Origin: CAZUZS01 sp964624795
GTDB lineage: Bacteria > Calditrichota > Calditrichia > RBG-13-44-9
DNA length: 64,000 nucleotides
Assembly (NCBI GenBank): GCA_964624795.1
Contig: CAZUZS010000007.1
Span: 1 to 64,000, forward strand
Reading direction: 5' to 3'
The position numbers and the translations under genes are program-made. The notes beneath the pieces were generated by a model. That model ran no database searches, was not told the DNA's origin, and saw only the letters and a list, made by a program, of their open reading frames with translations. Below, in pieces: positions 51,843-60,899 of the stretch (position 1 is the first letter of the stretch; every line of letters starts with the position of its first letter).

Positions 51843-53114
51843 ATGAACAGCTACCAGGAAACGATTCAATATTTGTACAATCTCCAGTTTTCGGGAATAA
51901 AACTGGGGCTTGACAACATTTCCGCTTTGCTGGAATTCTGGAATCATCCGCAGAAGCGGTGGCCCGCCATACATATTGCCGGTACCAACGGGAAAGGGTC
52001 TACTGCAGCCTTTTTTTATTCCATATTAAAAAAAGCCGGATTCCGGGTCGGACTGTACACCTCCCCGCACCTGGTGGATTTCAGCGAAAGAATCCGCGTA
52101 AACGACCGGCTCATCCCCTGGGAAACCATCGTCGCCTACACCCGCGATTTAAAACCGCAGATTGAATCGGTGAAGCCAACTTTTTTCGAAGCCACTACAG
52201 CGATTGCCTTTCGCTATTTTGCGGAACAGCAGGTAGATATTGCAGTTGTGGAAACCGGTCTGGGTGGCCGCCTCGATGCCACCAACCTGGTGCAACCGCT
52301 GCTCACGGTGATCACACCAATCTCGATCGATCATGAGCAATTTCTCGGGAAAGGGGTGTTGTCCATTGCGAAAGAAAAGGCCGGCATCATCAAAAAAAGC
52401 ACGCCATGTGTTACAAATAATACTGATCCCGAGATTCTGGAAATCTTAAATGAGAAATGCGAAGAGCAACACGCCGAACTGACGGTCGTCGATCCGGCAA
52501 AAGCGGCGCGGGTGCTCAATGAAAATATTGACGGGAGCAGGTTTGATCTGGTCGCTCCTGACCTTGAATTGCCCGGTTTGGAGATTTCACTGGCGGGGGA
52601 ACATCAGCGCCAAAACGCAGCGCTCGCCGCAATAGGGATAAAAAAGATCCGGGATTTTTCGATTTCAGAACAAACCCTTCGAGACGGCCTGAGAGAAGCG
52701 ACCTGGGCCGGGCGGCTGCAAATCGTACGACGCCAGCCGCTGACGCTGTTAGATGTCGGGCATAATCCTCACGGCATTCGGCAAATATTTCATTTCCTGA
52801 AACGCCTTTTCCCCGGCCGGCGATTCCATGTTATCCTGGGATTGGCAAAAGATAAAGATTATCATACTATTGTCGATATTTTGAAGGGTTATGTCGCGGA
52901 GGTCGCGGTAATTGAACATTTTTCAGACAGAGAATTGCCAGCCGCAATTTTAGCCGAAGAATTGCGAAACAAAGATATTAAATTAGAAAAATACGAAACA
53001 GTCGAAGATGCATATCGTAACTTTCCAGGTCGGATGAAATCAAACGGAGTGCTGATAATTTTGGGATCGCATTACTTGGCGGGAGCGTTTTTACAAAAAA
53101 TACAAATATCTTGA
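51843..53114 (+). CDS. folC: Folylpolyglutamate synthase / dihydrofolate synthase
   Basis: The 423-residue Mur-ligase-like enzyme adds glutamate to dihydropteroate and folates. It has the P-loop GTNGKGST (about residues 47-54), SPHLVDFSERIRVN, ETGLGGRLDATN, ITPISIDHEQFLG, and the C-terminal domain with LLDVGHNPHG. Length is standard. ATG 51843 gives the usual N-terminus, though the ribosome site is weak. It lies 114 bases after the small membrane protein gene and 153 before rho. Confidence 0.95.
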   Translation: MNSYQETIQYLYNLQFSGIKLGLDNISALLEFWNHPQKRWPAIHIAGTNGKGSTAAFFYSILKKAGFRVGLYTSPHLVDFSERIRVNDRLIPWETIVAYTRDLKPQIESVKPTFFEATTAIAFRYFAEQQVDIAVVETGLGGRLDATNLVQPLLTVITPISIDHEQFLGKGVLSIAKEKAGIIKKSTPCVTNNTDPEILEILNEKCEEQHAELTVVDPAKAARVLNENIDGSRFDLVAPDLELPGLEISLAGEHQRQNAALAAIGIKKIRDFSISEQTLRDGLREATWAGRLQIVRRQPLTLLDVGHNPHGIRQIFHFLKRLFPGRRFHVILGLAKDKDYHTIVDILKGYVAEVAVIEHFSDRELPAAILAEELRNKDIKLEKYETVEDAYRNFPGRMKSNGVLIILGSHYLAGAFLQKIQIS

Positions 53115-53146
53115 TTTTGCCGGAAGAAAAAATTAAATTTGCGCGC

Positions 53147-53211
53147 TGTGAAGCAATGCTTCACATGGTCTCCAACTTAACTCCCCGAAATCATCACCCT
53201 GAAGGTGTTGG
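53147..53211 (+). promoter_or_regulatory. Hairpins in the rho leader region
   Basis: TGTGAAGC (53147-53154) pairs perfectly with GCTTCACA (53158-53165). Further on, CCAAC (53172-53176) and GTTGG (53207-53211) enclose an inner CACC/GGTG hairpin. They lie between folC and rho. Rho genes are often autoregulated through their leaders, so a role is possible, but no T-run or anti-terminator pairing was found. They could simply be degenerate intergenic repeats. Confidence 0.4.
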
Positions 53212-53267
53212 AATATAGAATCCATAAAATTTATAAATCTTTTTAAACATATCAGAGGAACCAGTAA

Positions 53268-54518
53268 ATGTTAGATTTAGATTCCTTGAAATCATTAAAG
53301 ATTTCAGAACTGGCACAGGTGGCCCAGGAATTAGGTATCCAGGGAACCTCCGGTTTAAAGAAGCAGGAGCTTATCTTCAAAATATTGGAAGAACAAACCG
53401 CCCAGGAAGGTCTTATTTTTTCCGAAGGCGTTCTGGAAGTTTTGCCTGATGGCTACGGCTTCCTGCGCTCGCCGAAATTCAATTACCTGCCCGGCCCCGA
53501 TGACATCTATGTTTCGCCATCCCAAATCAAGCGTTTCGACCTGCACACCGGCGATACGGTTCAGGGACAGATTCGCCCGCCAAAAGACAACGAGCGTTTC
53601 TTCGCCCTGCTGCGCGTGGAGGCCGTTAACTTCGAAGCCGCTGAAAAGAAACGGGACATCGCGTTATTCGACAACCTCACGCCGGTCTATCCGCTGGAAA
53701 GACTGGAGATGGAATCCAATCCCAAAGAGTTTACCATGCGGATCATGAACCTTTTAACACCGATCGGCAAGGGGCAGCGTGGCCTTATCGTTTCGCCGCC
53801 GCGGGCGGGGAAAACCGTTATCCTTCAAAAAATCGCCAATGCGATTACCACCAATCACCCGGAAGTGATTCTGATTGTGCTGCTCATCGACGAGCGGCCG
53901 GAGGAGGTAACCGACATGGAGCGCAACGTGAAGGCGGAGGTGATCTCGTCCACATTTGACGAGCCGGCGGAAAGGCATGTGCAGGTTGCGGACATGGTTT
54001 TGGAAAAAGCCAAACGCCTGGTGGAATACAAGAAGGATGTGGTAATCCTGTTAGACAGTATCACACGTCTTGCGCGCGCCCACAACACAGTGGTTCCACA
54101 CAGTGGAAAAATCCTCTCCGGTGGTGTAGATTCAAATGCGCTGCACCGTCCCAAGAGGTTCTTCGGCGCCGCGCGTAACATCGAAGAAGGCGGCAGTCTC
54201 ACTATTATGGCCACCGCGCTGGTGGAAACCGGCTCCCGCATGGACGAAGTGATCTTCGAGGAATTCAAAGGAACCGGTAATATGGAAATCGTGCTGGATC
54301 GCCGCCTGGCGGACCGCCGTATTTTCCCGGCAATCGATATCAATCGCTCCGGAACCAGAAAGGAAGAATTGCTGCTCAGCCGGAAAGAGCTCTCCAGGGT
54401 ATGGGTATTGCGCAAGCTGCTCAACGAGATGAATCCCATCGAGGCCATGGAATTTCTGCTGGACAAGATGCGTGGAACGCGCAACAACAACGAGTTCCTG
54501 GATTCGATGAGTTCGTAG
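53268..54518 (+). CDS. rho: Transcription termination factor Rho
   Basis: The 416-residue hexameric RNA helicase terminates transcription in an ATP-dependent way. An N-terminal SAP-like domain (LDSLKSLKISELAQVAQEL) is followed by a cold-shock-type RNA-binding domain (GVLEVLPDGYGFLRSP, about residues 50-120) and the RecA-like ATPase with Walker A PPRAGKTV (about 177-184), LIDERPEEVTDMER, VVILLDSITRLARA and the Q/R-loop region. Length matches E. coli Rho (419). AGAGGAA precedes ATG 53268. Confidence 0.97.
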   Translation: MLDLDSLKSLKISELAQVAQELGIQGTSGLKKQELIFKILEEQTAQEGLIFSEGVLEVLPDGYGFLRSPKFNYLPGPDDIYVSPSQIKRFDLHTGDTVQGQIRPPKDNERFFALLRVEAVNFEAAEKKRDIALFDNLTPVYPLERLEMESNPKEFTMRIMNLLTPIGKGQRGLIVSPPRAGKTVILQKIANAITTNHPEVILIVLLIDERPEEVTDMERNVKAEVISSTFDEPAERHVQVADMVLEKAKRLVEYKKDVVILLDSITRLARAHNTVVPHSGKILSGGVDSNALHRPKRFFGAARNIEEGGSLTIMATALVETGSRMDEVIFEEFKGTGNMEIVLDRRLADRRIFPAIDINRSGTRKEELLLSRKELSRVWVLRKLLNEMNPIEAMEFLLDKMRGTRNNNEFLDSMSS

Positions 54519-54715
54519 GACAATTTAAGCAGCCCGGAGATATTTTGAGCCTATGGAACCCTGCGCTTCTCATTTCATATAAATGTTGCTTTTGCCATAC
54601 TATTGTGAAGAGCCATAATTTACGCGCTCGGAAAATAATTGGCGGCTTGCAAAAGAAGGCAGAGTGTCTTAAATTTGAAAGTTTTTGAATACAAAATAGA
54701 TGCAGGAGGTTTGCT

Positions 54716-54919
54716 TTGAAACAAGGAATTCACCCGGAATATAAAATGACAAAGGTGGTTTGCGCCTGCGGAAATACCTTCGAGACCAGATCTACTGTGG
54801 ATGAGATGCACGTTGAAATTTGTTCCAACTGTCATCCTTTTTTTACCGGAAAGCAAAAATTAGTCGATACCGCAGGTCGTGTGGAGAAATTTTTGAAGAA
54901 ATACGGCGAACGACGTTAG
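54716..54919 (+). CDS. rpmE: 50S ribosomal protein L31 (zinc-binding form)
   Basis: The 67-residue protein is ribosomal protein L31 of the C+ type: C16, C18, C36 and C39 (CACG and CSNCH) form the zinc site. It starts with TTG at 54716, preceded by a strong AGGAGG; no ATG gives a complete L31, so the TTG start is secure. It follows rho, an arrangement common in bacteria, and ends 23 bases before a clear terminator. Confidence 0.95.
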   Translation: MKQGIHPEYKMTKVVCACGNTFETRSTVDEMHVEICSNCHPFFTGKQKLVDTAGRVEKFLKKYGERR

Positions 54920-54942
54920 CTGCTCTTCTTTAAAATTTTGGA

Positions 54943-54979
54943 AACGGAATGTCTTGGGCAATCAAGCATTCCGTTTTTT
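54943..54979 (+). terminator. Rho-independent terminator after rpmE
   Basis: AACGGAATG (54943-54951) pairs with CATTCCGTT (54967-54975); an inner CTTG/CAAG extends the stem. A run of six T (54974-54979) follows directly. A textbook terminator 23 bases after the rpmE stop. Confidence 0.9.
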
Positions 54980-55135
54980 ATTTCTTGAAGAAATGCAGTT
55001 GAAGATGCACGCAGAGCGAAGCCGGATTATCCGGTGGAGTATTGGAGAAATGGTATGCGTACGGGCAATGAAGTTCAAAAATGAAGCCGAGACCTTTTAA
55101 TCAAATTTTAAACTTATTTCGAGGACGGAATTGCG

Positions 55136-56188
55136 ATGTCAAATTTAAAAATAAATAACGAGCCGGAAGAGAAAATTATGCCCATTGGCGGGCAGGCGGT
55201 GATCGAGGGCGTGATGATGCGCTCCCCGGACCGGCTCGCAACCGCCGTCAGGCGGGCAAATGGCGAAGTGGTGCTGAAAATACAGGAATATCGTTCGCTC
55301 ATTCAGAAATTCAAGTGGCTCAATATCCCCATAATTCGTGGCGCCATTACGTTGGTGGAAGTCATGTTCCTGGGAATCAAACACCTGAATTTTTCGGCAG
55401 ATGTGGCAATGAAGGATGCGGAGGAAGCCGATCGCCTGAAGGAAGCCAGCGGCGGGAACAACAAGAAAAAGAAGCGAAAAAACAAGAAGAAAAAATCGGG
55501 CGGCATGAGCACCGGTTCAACTGTTTTTACCGTAAGCTTCGCCCTGATCGCCGGCGTGGGATTGTTTTTCGCTTTCCCGTTATTTGTCACGACCAAGCTG
55601 TTCAACATTGAGAAGGATGCATTTGCATTTAACCTGGTAGCCGGATCAATCCGAATCGGTCTTTTCCTGGCCTATATTTATCTGATTTCACTCATGAAAG
55701 ACGTAAAACGGCTGTTTCGTTATCACGGGGCGGAACACAAAACAATCTATGCATTCGAGTCCGGTGATGAACTGACGGTCGCGGCTGCCCGACCCTTCAC
55801 CACCCTCCACCCGCGTTGCGGAACCAGCTTTCTGGTGATGGTAATGTTAGTCAGCCTGATCTTTTTCAGTTTTTTGGATTCGATTGTCATGTTGTTGAAT
55901 GGCAATATCACCCTGCTAATCCGACTGGCAACGCACCTGCCGCTGGTGCCGCTGGTGGGAGGCCTTTCATACGAAGCCATCAAAGCATCCGCCAAAAGGC
56001 CCGACAATACGATTGTTAGAGCACTCATCTCGCCCGGTCTATGGCTGCAAAAAATAACGACCCAGCCGCCGGACGACAGCATGCTGGAAGTCGCCATCAT
56101 TGCGCTGAAAGCCGCAAGAGGGGAAGAATACGAACACTTGCTGGTCCCGCAGGAATCCACAGATGCAGTAATCAGGCAGCCGGCTTAA
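55136..56188 (+). CDS. DUF1385 membrane protein
   Basis: The 350-residue product belongs to the DUF1385 family, a membrane protein often encoded between rpmE and prfA; YqhQ of Bacillus subtilis is a member. Family landmarks are IGGQAVIEGVMMRSP at the N-terminus, RYHGAEHKTIYAFE and HPRCGTSFL in the centre. Four or five transmembrane helices lie between residues about 125 and 290. A Lys-rich stretch (about residues 105-122) interrupts the N-terminal domain. Molecular function is not established. GAGGA lies before ATG 55136, and prfA begins 32 bases after the stop. Confidence 0.9.
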   Translation: MSNLKINNEPEEKIMPIGGQAVIEGVMMRSPDRLATAVRRANGEVVLKIQEYRSLIQKFKWLNIPIIRGAITLVEVMFLGIKHLNFSADVAMKDAEEADRLKEASGGNNKKKKRKNKKKKSGGMSTGSTVFTVSFALIAGVGLFFAFPLFVTTKLFNIEKDAFAFNLVAGSIRIGLFLAYIYLISLMKDVKRLFRYHGAEHKTIYAFESGDELTVAAARPFTTLHPRCGTSFLVMVMLVSLIFFSFLDSIVMLLNGNITLLIRLATHLPLVPLVGGLSYEAIKASAKRPDNTIVRALISPGLWLQKITTQPPDDSMLEVAIIALKAARGEEYEHLLVPQESTDAVIRQPA

Positions 56189-56220
56189 TTACGATTTAGA
56201 TATAAGAAACGACAAAATGT

Positions 56221-57297
56221 ATGTTAGATAAAATCAAACAATTTAGTAGAAGATTTGAAGAGTTGAGCGAAGAGATGGGCCAGCCGGAGGTGGTGGCAAA
56301 TCACGAACGGTATTCGCAATTAGCGAAAGAATATTCGCATCTCGAACCGCTAATTAAAAAGGCCCGGCAGTACGAGCACATTGTTTCGCAGATCGAAGAT
56401 ACGCGTCAATTATTGGAGGAGGAGAATGATGAGGAGTTGTCCGAGCTGGCGAAGGAGGAGCTCGCCAGCCTGGAAGAACAGGCGGAGCAAATGGAAAGTG
56501 AAATCCGGCGGCTCCTCGTTCCGCCGGATCCCACAGACAGCAAAGATGTGGTAATGGAGATTCGCGCTGGCACCGGCGGCGACGAGGCCGGGATTTTTGC
56601 CGGAGACCTGTATCGAATGTACCAAAAATTTTGCGAGCGTGAGGGCTGGCAGACCGAAATTCTGGACGCCAATTACTCCGAGCGGGGCGGATTTAAGGAA
56701 GTCATTTTTTCGATTACAGGAAAAACGGTTTATGGCCGCCTGAAATTCGAGAGCGGCGTGCACCGGGTGCAGCGGGTTCCGGAAACCGAAACGCAGGGAC
56801 GCATTCACACCTCTGCCGCATCGGTTGTGGTGCTTCCGGAAGCGAAGGCAGTGGAGATCGATATCGATCCCAACGAACTGCGGATTGACGTGTACCGCGC
56901 ATCGGGACACGGCGGGCAGCATGTTAATACCACCGATTCGGCAGTGCGGATTGTACATGTTCCAACCGGCATCATGGCCACCTGCCAGGACGAGAAATCA
57001 CAGCATAAAAATAAAGCCAAAGCCATGAAAGTGCTTATGGCACGCCTGTATGACCTGGAGTTGCGCAAGCAGCAGGATCATCTCACAAGTCAGCGTCGCA
57101 GCATGATCCGCACCGGCGACCGCAGCGAAAAAATCCGCACTTACAATTTTCCGCAGGGCCGGGTCACCGATCACCGCATCGGATTGACGTTGTACCGCCT
57201 GAACGAGATCATGGAAGGCGACCTGGATATGCTGATTGACGAGCTGCTGATTGCCGACCAGGAAGAACAATTAAAAACTGAAATGGAAGAAGCATAA
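56221..57297 (+). CDS. prfA: Peptide chain release factor 1
   Basis: The 358-residue class I release factor recognises UAA and UAG stop codons. The universal GGQ motif is at residues 231-233 (SGHGGQHVNTTDSA), and the PxT codon-recognition tripeptide reads PET at 187-189 within RVQRVPETETQGR. A PxT rather than SPF motif identifies it as RF1 and not RF2. Length is normal (about 360). The next gene, prmC, encodes the methylase that modifies the GGQ glutamine, Q233. Confidence 0.97.
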   Translation: MLDKIKQFSRRFEELSEEMGQPEVVANHERYSQLAKEYSHLEPLIKKARQYEHIVSQIEDTRQLLEEENDEELSELAKEELASLEEQAEQMESEIRRLLVPPDPTDSKDVVMEIRAGTGGDEAGIFAGDLYRMYQKFCEREGWQTEILDANYSERGGFKEVIFSITGKTVYGRLKFESGVHRVQRVPETETQGRIHTSAASVVVLPEAKAVEIDIDPNELRIDVYRASGHGGQHVNTTDSAVRIVHVPTGIMATCQDEKSQHKNKAKAMKVLMARLYDLELRKQQDHLTSQRRSMIRTGDRSEKIRTYNFPQGRVTDHRIGLTLYRLNEIMEGDLDMLIDELLIADQEEQLKTEMEEA

Positions 57298-57387
57298 AAT
57301 TCGTTTTGCCGTTCTGAATTGCCTTGATCGCAATTGAGAAAGTAAAATTACTATAAAGCTCCATCCGCCAATTATTCATATTATTCC

Positions 57388-58251
57388 ATGCAAGAATCCT
57401 GGACTGTCCAGAAGATCCTGAATACCACAATCGACTTTTTTCAAAAGAATAAGGTTCCCGACGCCCGTTTGAGCGCGGAACTTCTATTGGCCGCTGCACT
57501 CAACTGCAGGCGAATCGATCTCTACCTTCAGTTTGAACGGATATTGACGCCCGGCGAGGTGTCCCGGTATCGCTCCTTTGTTCAACGGCGGGTGAAATAT
57601 GAGCCGGTTCAATACATCACCGGCAAGCAGGATTTTATGGGACTTACCTTCGAGGTTACTCCGGCGGTCCTGATTCCCCGCCCGGAAACGGAATTGCTGG
57701 TGGAACAAATTCTTGCCGATTTGAATGGATTCCCAGGCACCCCCCCCCGAATTCTGGATGTTGGCACCGGAAGCGGCGCTATCGCGATTACAATCGCGCA
57801 CTTTTTCCCGGCCTGCCATGTTACTGCCATCGACAATAGCGAGGCGGCCCTGGAAATCGCAAAGCGTAATTCCCAAAAGATTGGAGTCGACAAGATTGAA
57901 TTCCGAGTGCAAAATGCCCTGAACATAAAACCGGATGAATGGCAAAAGTTTGACATCATTGTGAGCAATCCGCCATATATAGGGGATAAGGAACGTGAGG
58001 ACGTTCATCCGCAGGTTAAGGATTATGAGCCGCCCGAGGCGCTTTTTTCCGGGCCAGAAGGACTGAATTTCATTGTTGCGTTCATCCCGGTGGCGGTTTC
58101 CCTGCTGACGGAAGACGGAACTTTATATATGGAGATCGGCTTTAACCAAAGGGAAAAAATATATATGTTACTGAAGCAACAACAATTCAGCAATATTCAA
58201 TTTATCGAAGATTATCGGAAAATAGACCGGATCGTGAAAGCAAAAAAATGA
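57388..58251 (+). CDS. prmC: Release factor glutamine N5-methyltransferase
   Basis: The 287-residue SAM-dependent methyltransferase methylates the GGQ glutamine of release factors. It has a helical N-terminal domain, the SAM-binding motif LDVGTGSGAIAITIA and the catalytic NPPY at residues 194-197. The position after prfA is the common one. Its stop overlaps the rnr start by four bases (ATGA), so translation of the two is coupled. Confidence 0.96.
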   Translation: MQESWTVQKILNTTIDFFQKNKVPDARLSAELLLAAALNCRRIDLYLQFERILTPGEVSRYRSFVQRRVKYEPVQYITGKQDFMGLTFEVTPAVLIPRPETELLVEQILADLNGFPGTPPRILDVGTGSGAIAITIAHFFPACHVTAIDNSEAALEIAKRNSQKIGVDKIEFRVQNALNIKPDEWQKFDIIVSNPPYIGDKEREDVHPQVKDYEPPEALFSGPEGLNFIVAFIPVAVSLLTEDGTLYMEIGFNQREKIYMLLKQQQFSNIQFIEDYRKIDRIVKAKK

Positions 58252-60404
58252 AAAACAACCGGAAACAAAAACGACAAAAGGCGGAAGCCTCCAATCCGAT
58301 GGCCGGCTTAATTCTTGAATTTATGCAAAAAAAGCGAGGCAAAAGTTATACGAGGAAAGAGATTTCGCACAACCTCAATATTCATAAAGGCAACTTCCAC
58401 CAGTTCGAAGAAAGCCTGCAATCGCTGGTAAATGACGGAAGAATAGTCAAACTAAAGGGCCGGAGATATTTGCTGCCATCGACCCTCAAGAAAATCCGCG
58501 GCACCATTCAGCTTACGCGGAAGGGATTTGGCTTTGTCACGGACGAGCGCACGGAAGAGGAAATTTTTATCCCGGCTCAGCATTTGAATACCGCGCTGGA
58601 CGGCGACGCAGTCGAAGCACAGTTGTTTGCAGTTTCACGCGGCAAAAGCAAAGAAGGACAGATTATTTCGGTTTTGGAGCGCGCCCACAGTACCTTTGTC
58701 GGCACCTACCACCGCAGTGAATACTACGGCTTCGTGACACCCGATAATCCCCGTGTTTACCGCGATTTTTACATCCAGCCGCAAAACGAATTAGCTGCTC
58801 AAAACGGTCAGAAAGTTGTGGTTGAATTTCTAAAGTGGGACAGCGCCAGCCTCAATCCGGAGGGAAAAATCGTTGAAATTCTCGGTTTTCCCGATGAACC
58901 AGGTGTGGATATTGTCAGTGTGCTGAAGGGATTTGAGCTTCCGTTGGCATTTCCGTCGCAGGTGGAGAAGGAAGCGGAGAGGATAGAGTTGAATATAACG
59001 CCCGAACTGTTAGCCGGGCGGCTGGACTTACGAGATGAAGAAATCTTTACCATCGATCCGGCAGACGCGAAAGACTTTGACGACGCCGTTTCTCTCGAAC
59101 GGCTGGACAATGGGAACTACCGGCTGGGTGTTCACATTGCAGATGTCAGCCATTTTGTTCAAGACGGGTCGGCCATCGATAAAGAGGCGTTGAACCGCGG
59201 GACCAGTGTTTACCTTGTGGATCGGGTTGTTCCCATGCTGCCCGAACATCTCTCTAATCAGTTGTGCAGCCTGCAGCCAAATGAGCCGCGCCTGACATTT
59301 AGCTGCATTATGGAAATCGACGGTAACGGAGCGGTGGTAAAATACCAGTTGCAGCCTTCGATTATTCGAAGCAAACGGCGCTTCAGCTACGAGGAGGTTC
59401 AGGAGATTATCGACGATCCGAACTCGAAAGATCCATCCTCCCAGATCTTGCGTGAAATGCGCGATTTCAGTCAGAAATTGCGGCAGTTGAGGATGGATAG
59501 CGGGAGTATAGATTTTGAAACGCCGGAGGTTCGTTTCCGGCTGGACAATCGCGGAAAGCCGGTGGAGATCATTCCGGTTCGGCGCCTGCAAAGCCATGAA
59601 TTGATCGAGGAGTTCATGTTAATGGCCAACAAGACAGTCGCCAGGCATATTCAACTTACTTCCGCGAAGAGCAAACCGCGCCCCTTCATTTACCGCGTGC
59701 ATGAGCGGCCGGACGGCGACAAAATTGATAATTTTGAGCGATTCCTGAATGCCTTGGGACACCGGGTAAAAATTCCGCGTAACGTGACGCCGAAAAAATT
59801 CCAGGAGATTATGCAGGAGGTTTCCGGAACCAAGGATAACATCCTGATCAAAGAGGTTGCCCTGCGTACTATGATGAAGGCCAATTATTCCACCAAAAAT
59901 ATTGGGCATTTCGGACTGGCATTTGCCGATTACACCCACTTTACCTCACCCATTCGCCGCTACCCGGACCTGATGGTGCACCGCCTTTTGAAGGAATATG
60001 ACGGGCAGATCGCACAAAAGAACCTGCATTCTCTGAAAAAGGAGCTGAAAAAGATCAGCGACCGCAGCTCGGATCGCGAACGGGTAGCGCTGGAAGCGGA
60101 GAGGGAAAGCACGAAAATTAAGCAGGTGGAATGGATCTCCGATTATGTGGGAGAAACGTTCGACGGGCTCATCTCCGGCGTCACTGCTTACGGTCTGTTT
60201 GTGGAAATCACACCACAGCTAATTGAGGGTCTGGTGCGGATGGAAGATATGGCGGACGATTATTACATTTATGATGAAAAAACTTATTCAATGGTTGGGA
60301 AAGAATTCGGGCGGCTTTATCGCCTGGGCGACGAGGCTAAGATCAAGGTAAAACGGGTCGACCGGGAAACCAATCAGGTGGATTTTACTCTGGTCACGGA
60401 ATAA
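58248..60404 (+). CDS. rnr: Ribonuclease R
   Basis: The 718-residue RNB-family 3'-5' exoribonuclease degrades structured RNA. Domains in order are an N-terminal winged helix (about 20-75), cold-shock domains (about 80-230, KIRGTIQLTRKGFGFV), the RNB catalytic domain starting DPADAKDFDDAV (metal residues D273, D276, D278 and D279), FTSPIRRYPDLMVHR, and a C-terminal S1 domain (about 640-715, GLISGVTAYGLFVE). The Lys-rich tail of E. coli RNase R is absent. The start overlaps prmC. Confidence 0.96.
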   Translation: MKNNRKQKRQKAEASNPMAGLILEFMQKKRGKSYTRKEISHNLNIHKGNFHQFEESLQSLVNDGRIVKLKGRRYLLPSTLKKIRGTIQLTRKGFGFVTDERTEEEIFIPAQHLNTALDGDAVEAQLFAVSRGKSKEGQIISVLERAHSTFVGTYHRSEYYGFVTPDNPRVYRDFYIQPQNELAAQNGQKVVVEFLKWDSASLNPEGKIVEILGFPDEPGVDIVSVLKGFELPLAFPSQVEKEAERIELNITPELLAGRLDLRDEEIFTIDPADAKDFDDAVSLERLDNGNYRLGVHIADVSHFVQDGSAIDKEALNRGTSVYLVDRVVPMLPEHLSNQLCSLQPNEPRLTFSCIMEIDGNGAVVKYQLQPSIIRSKRRFSYEEVQEIIDDPNSKDPSSQILREMRDFSQKLRQLRMDSGSIDFETPEVRFRLDNRGKPVEIIPVRRLQSHELIEEFMLMANKTVARHIQLTSAKSKPRPFIYRVHERPDGDKIDNFERFLNALGHRVKIPRNVTPKKFQEIMQEVSGTKDNILIKEVALRTMMKANYSTKNIGHFGLAFADYTHFTSPIRRYPDLMVHRLLKEYDGQIAQKNLHSLKKELKKISDRSSDRERVALEAERESTKIKQVEWISDYVGETFDGLISGVTAYGLFVEITPQLIEGLVRMEDMADDYYIYDEKTYSMVGKEFGRLYRLGDEAKIKVKRVDRETNQVDFTLVTE

Positions 60405-60437
60405 ATGTGCATAGCGCTGAGCGCATAGAGAAAACGG

Positions 60438-60500
60438 TCAATGGTCATTGGTCATTTGTGTTGCCTCCCTTGCTCGTAATCATAATCTTAATCGTAATCG
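60438..60500. repeat. Cluster of short tandem repeats
   Basis: Two adjacent GGTCATT units (GGTCATTGGTCATT) are followed about 20 bases later by TAATC repeated four times with single-base spacers (TAATCATAATCTTAATCG then TAATCG). Such six- and seven-base repeats look like slippage-prone intergenic sequence. No function can be assigned. Confidence 0.6.
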
Positions 60501-60665
60501 CCCGCAGGATTGCGGATCACGAGTTTTTATACGCTCTGTCACTCCAAATCTGCGCTGAAACATTAGAATTCGGGCACTTCGCGCTGCACAACCCGGGTTT
60601 CGATAGACCCAACTTGTGGGTGATTTAATCAGAAGGCAACTCGCCAAATAACCCACCCCCACTTT

Positions 60666-60693
60666 CCCCCTCCCTTATGCATTAGGGAGGGGG
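60666..60693. repeat. GC-rich palindrome with flanking G/C tracts
   Basis: CCCCCTCCCT (60666-60675) and AGGGAGGGGG (60684-60693) pair perfectly around TATGCATT; the right side continues ATTAAGGGGGAAGG. It resembles the smaller palindrome at 41277 in composition and setting, suggesting a family of small intergenic elements. It could also act as a strong terminator-like hairpin after rnr. Confidence 0.6.
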
Positions 60694-60899
60694 ATTAAGG
60701 GGGAAGGTCAGAAAAAGCGATCATTCTTTTAAGTTCCACTTATGAGGGACATATTGCTCAGGTTCCTTATTTTTCCCCCATTCCCCCAGCTACTTTATCA
60801 AACATAATTATTATTTTATCGAATCAGTTATTAACTTTTAAGCGGATAGTCCCGTAATTATTGGGTACGTTGGAAAATTATTCAAGAGCTGACAGGGGA

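Larger units (their letters stand above)
60405..60899. other. Long intergenic region with short repeats before lptD
   Basis: This 495-base stretch holds no convincing gene. It contains a GGTCATT double repeat (about 60438-60455), four TAATCN units (about 60476-60500), a GC-rich palindrome (60666-60693) and an AT-rich final 100 bases likely to carry the lptD promoter. In-frame codons reach back to TTG 60861, but ATG 60900 is the better start. Confidence 0.55.

Noticed and set aside
14811..54652. 15-base match AATTGGCGGCTTGCA at about 14812 and 54638
   Set aside because: One or two matches of this length are expected by chance in a 64-kb window; flanks do not match.
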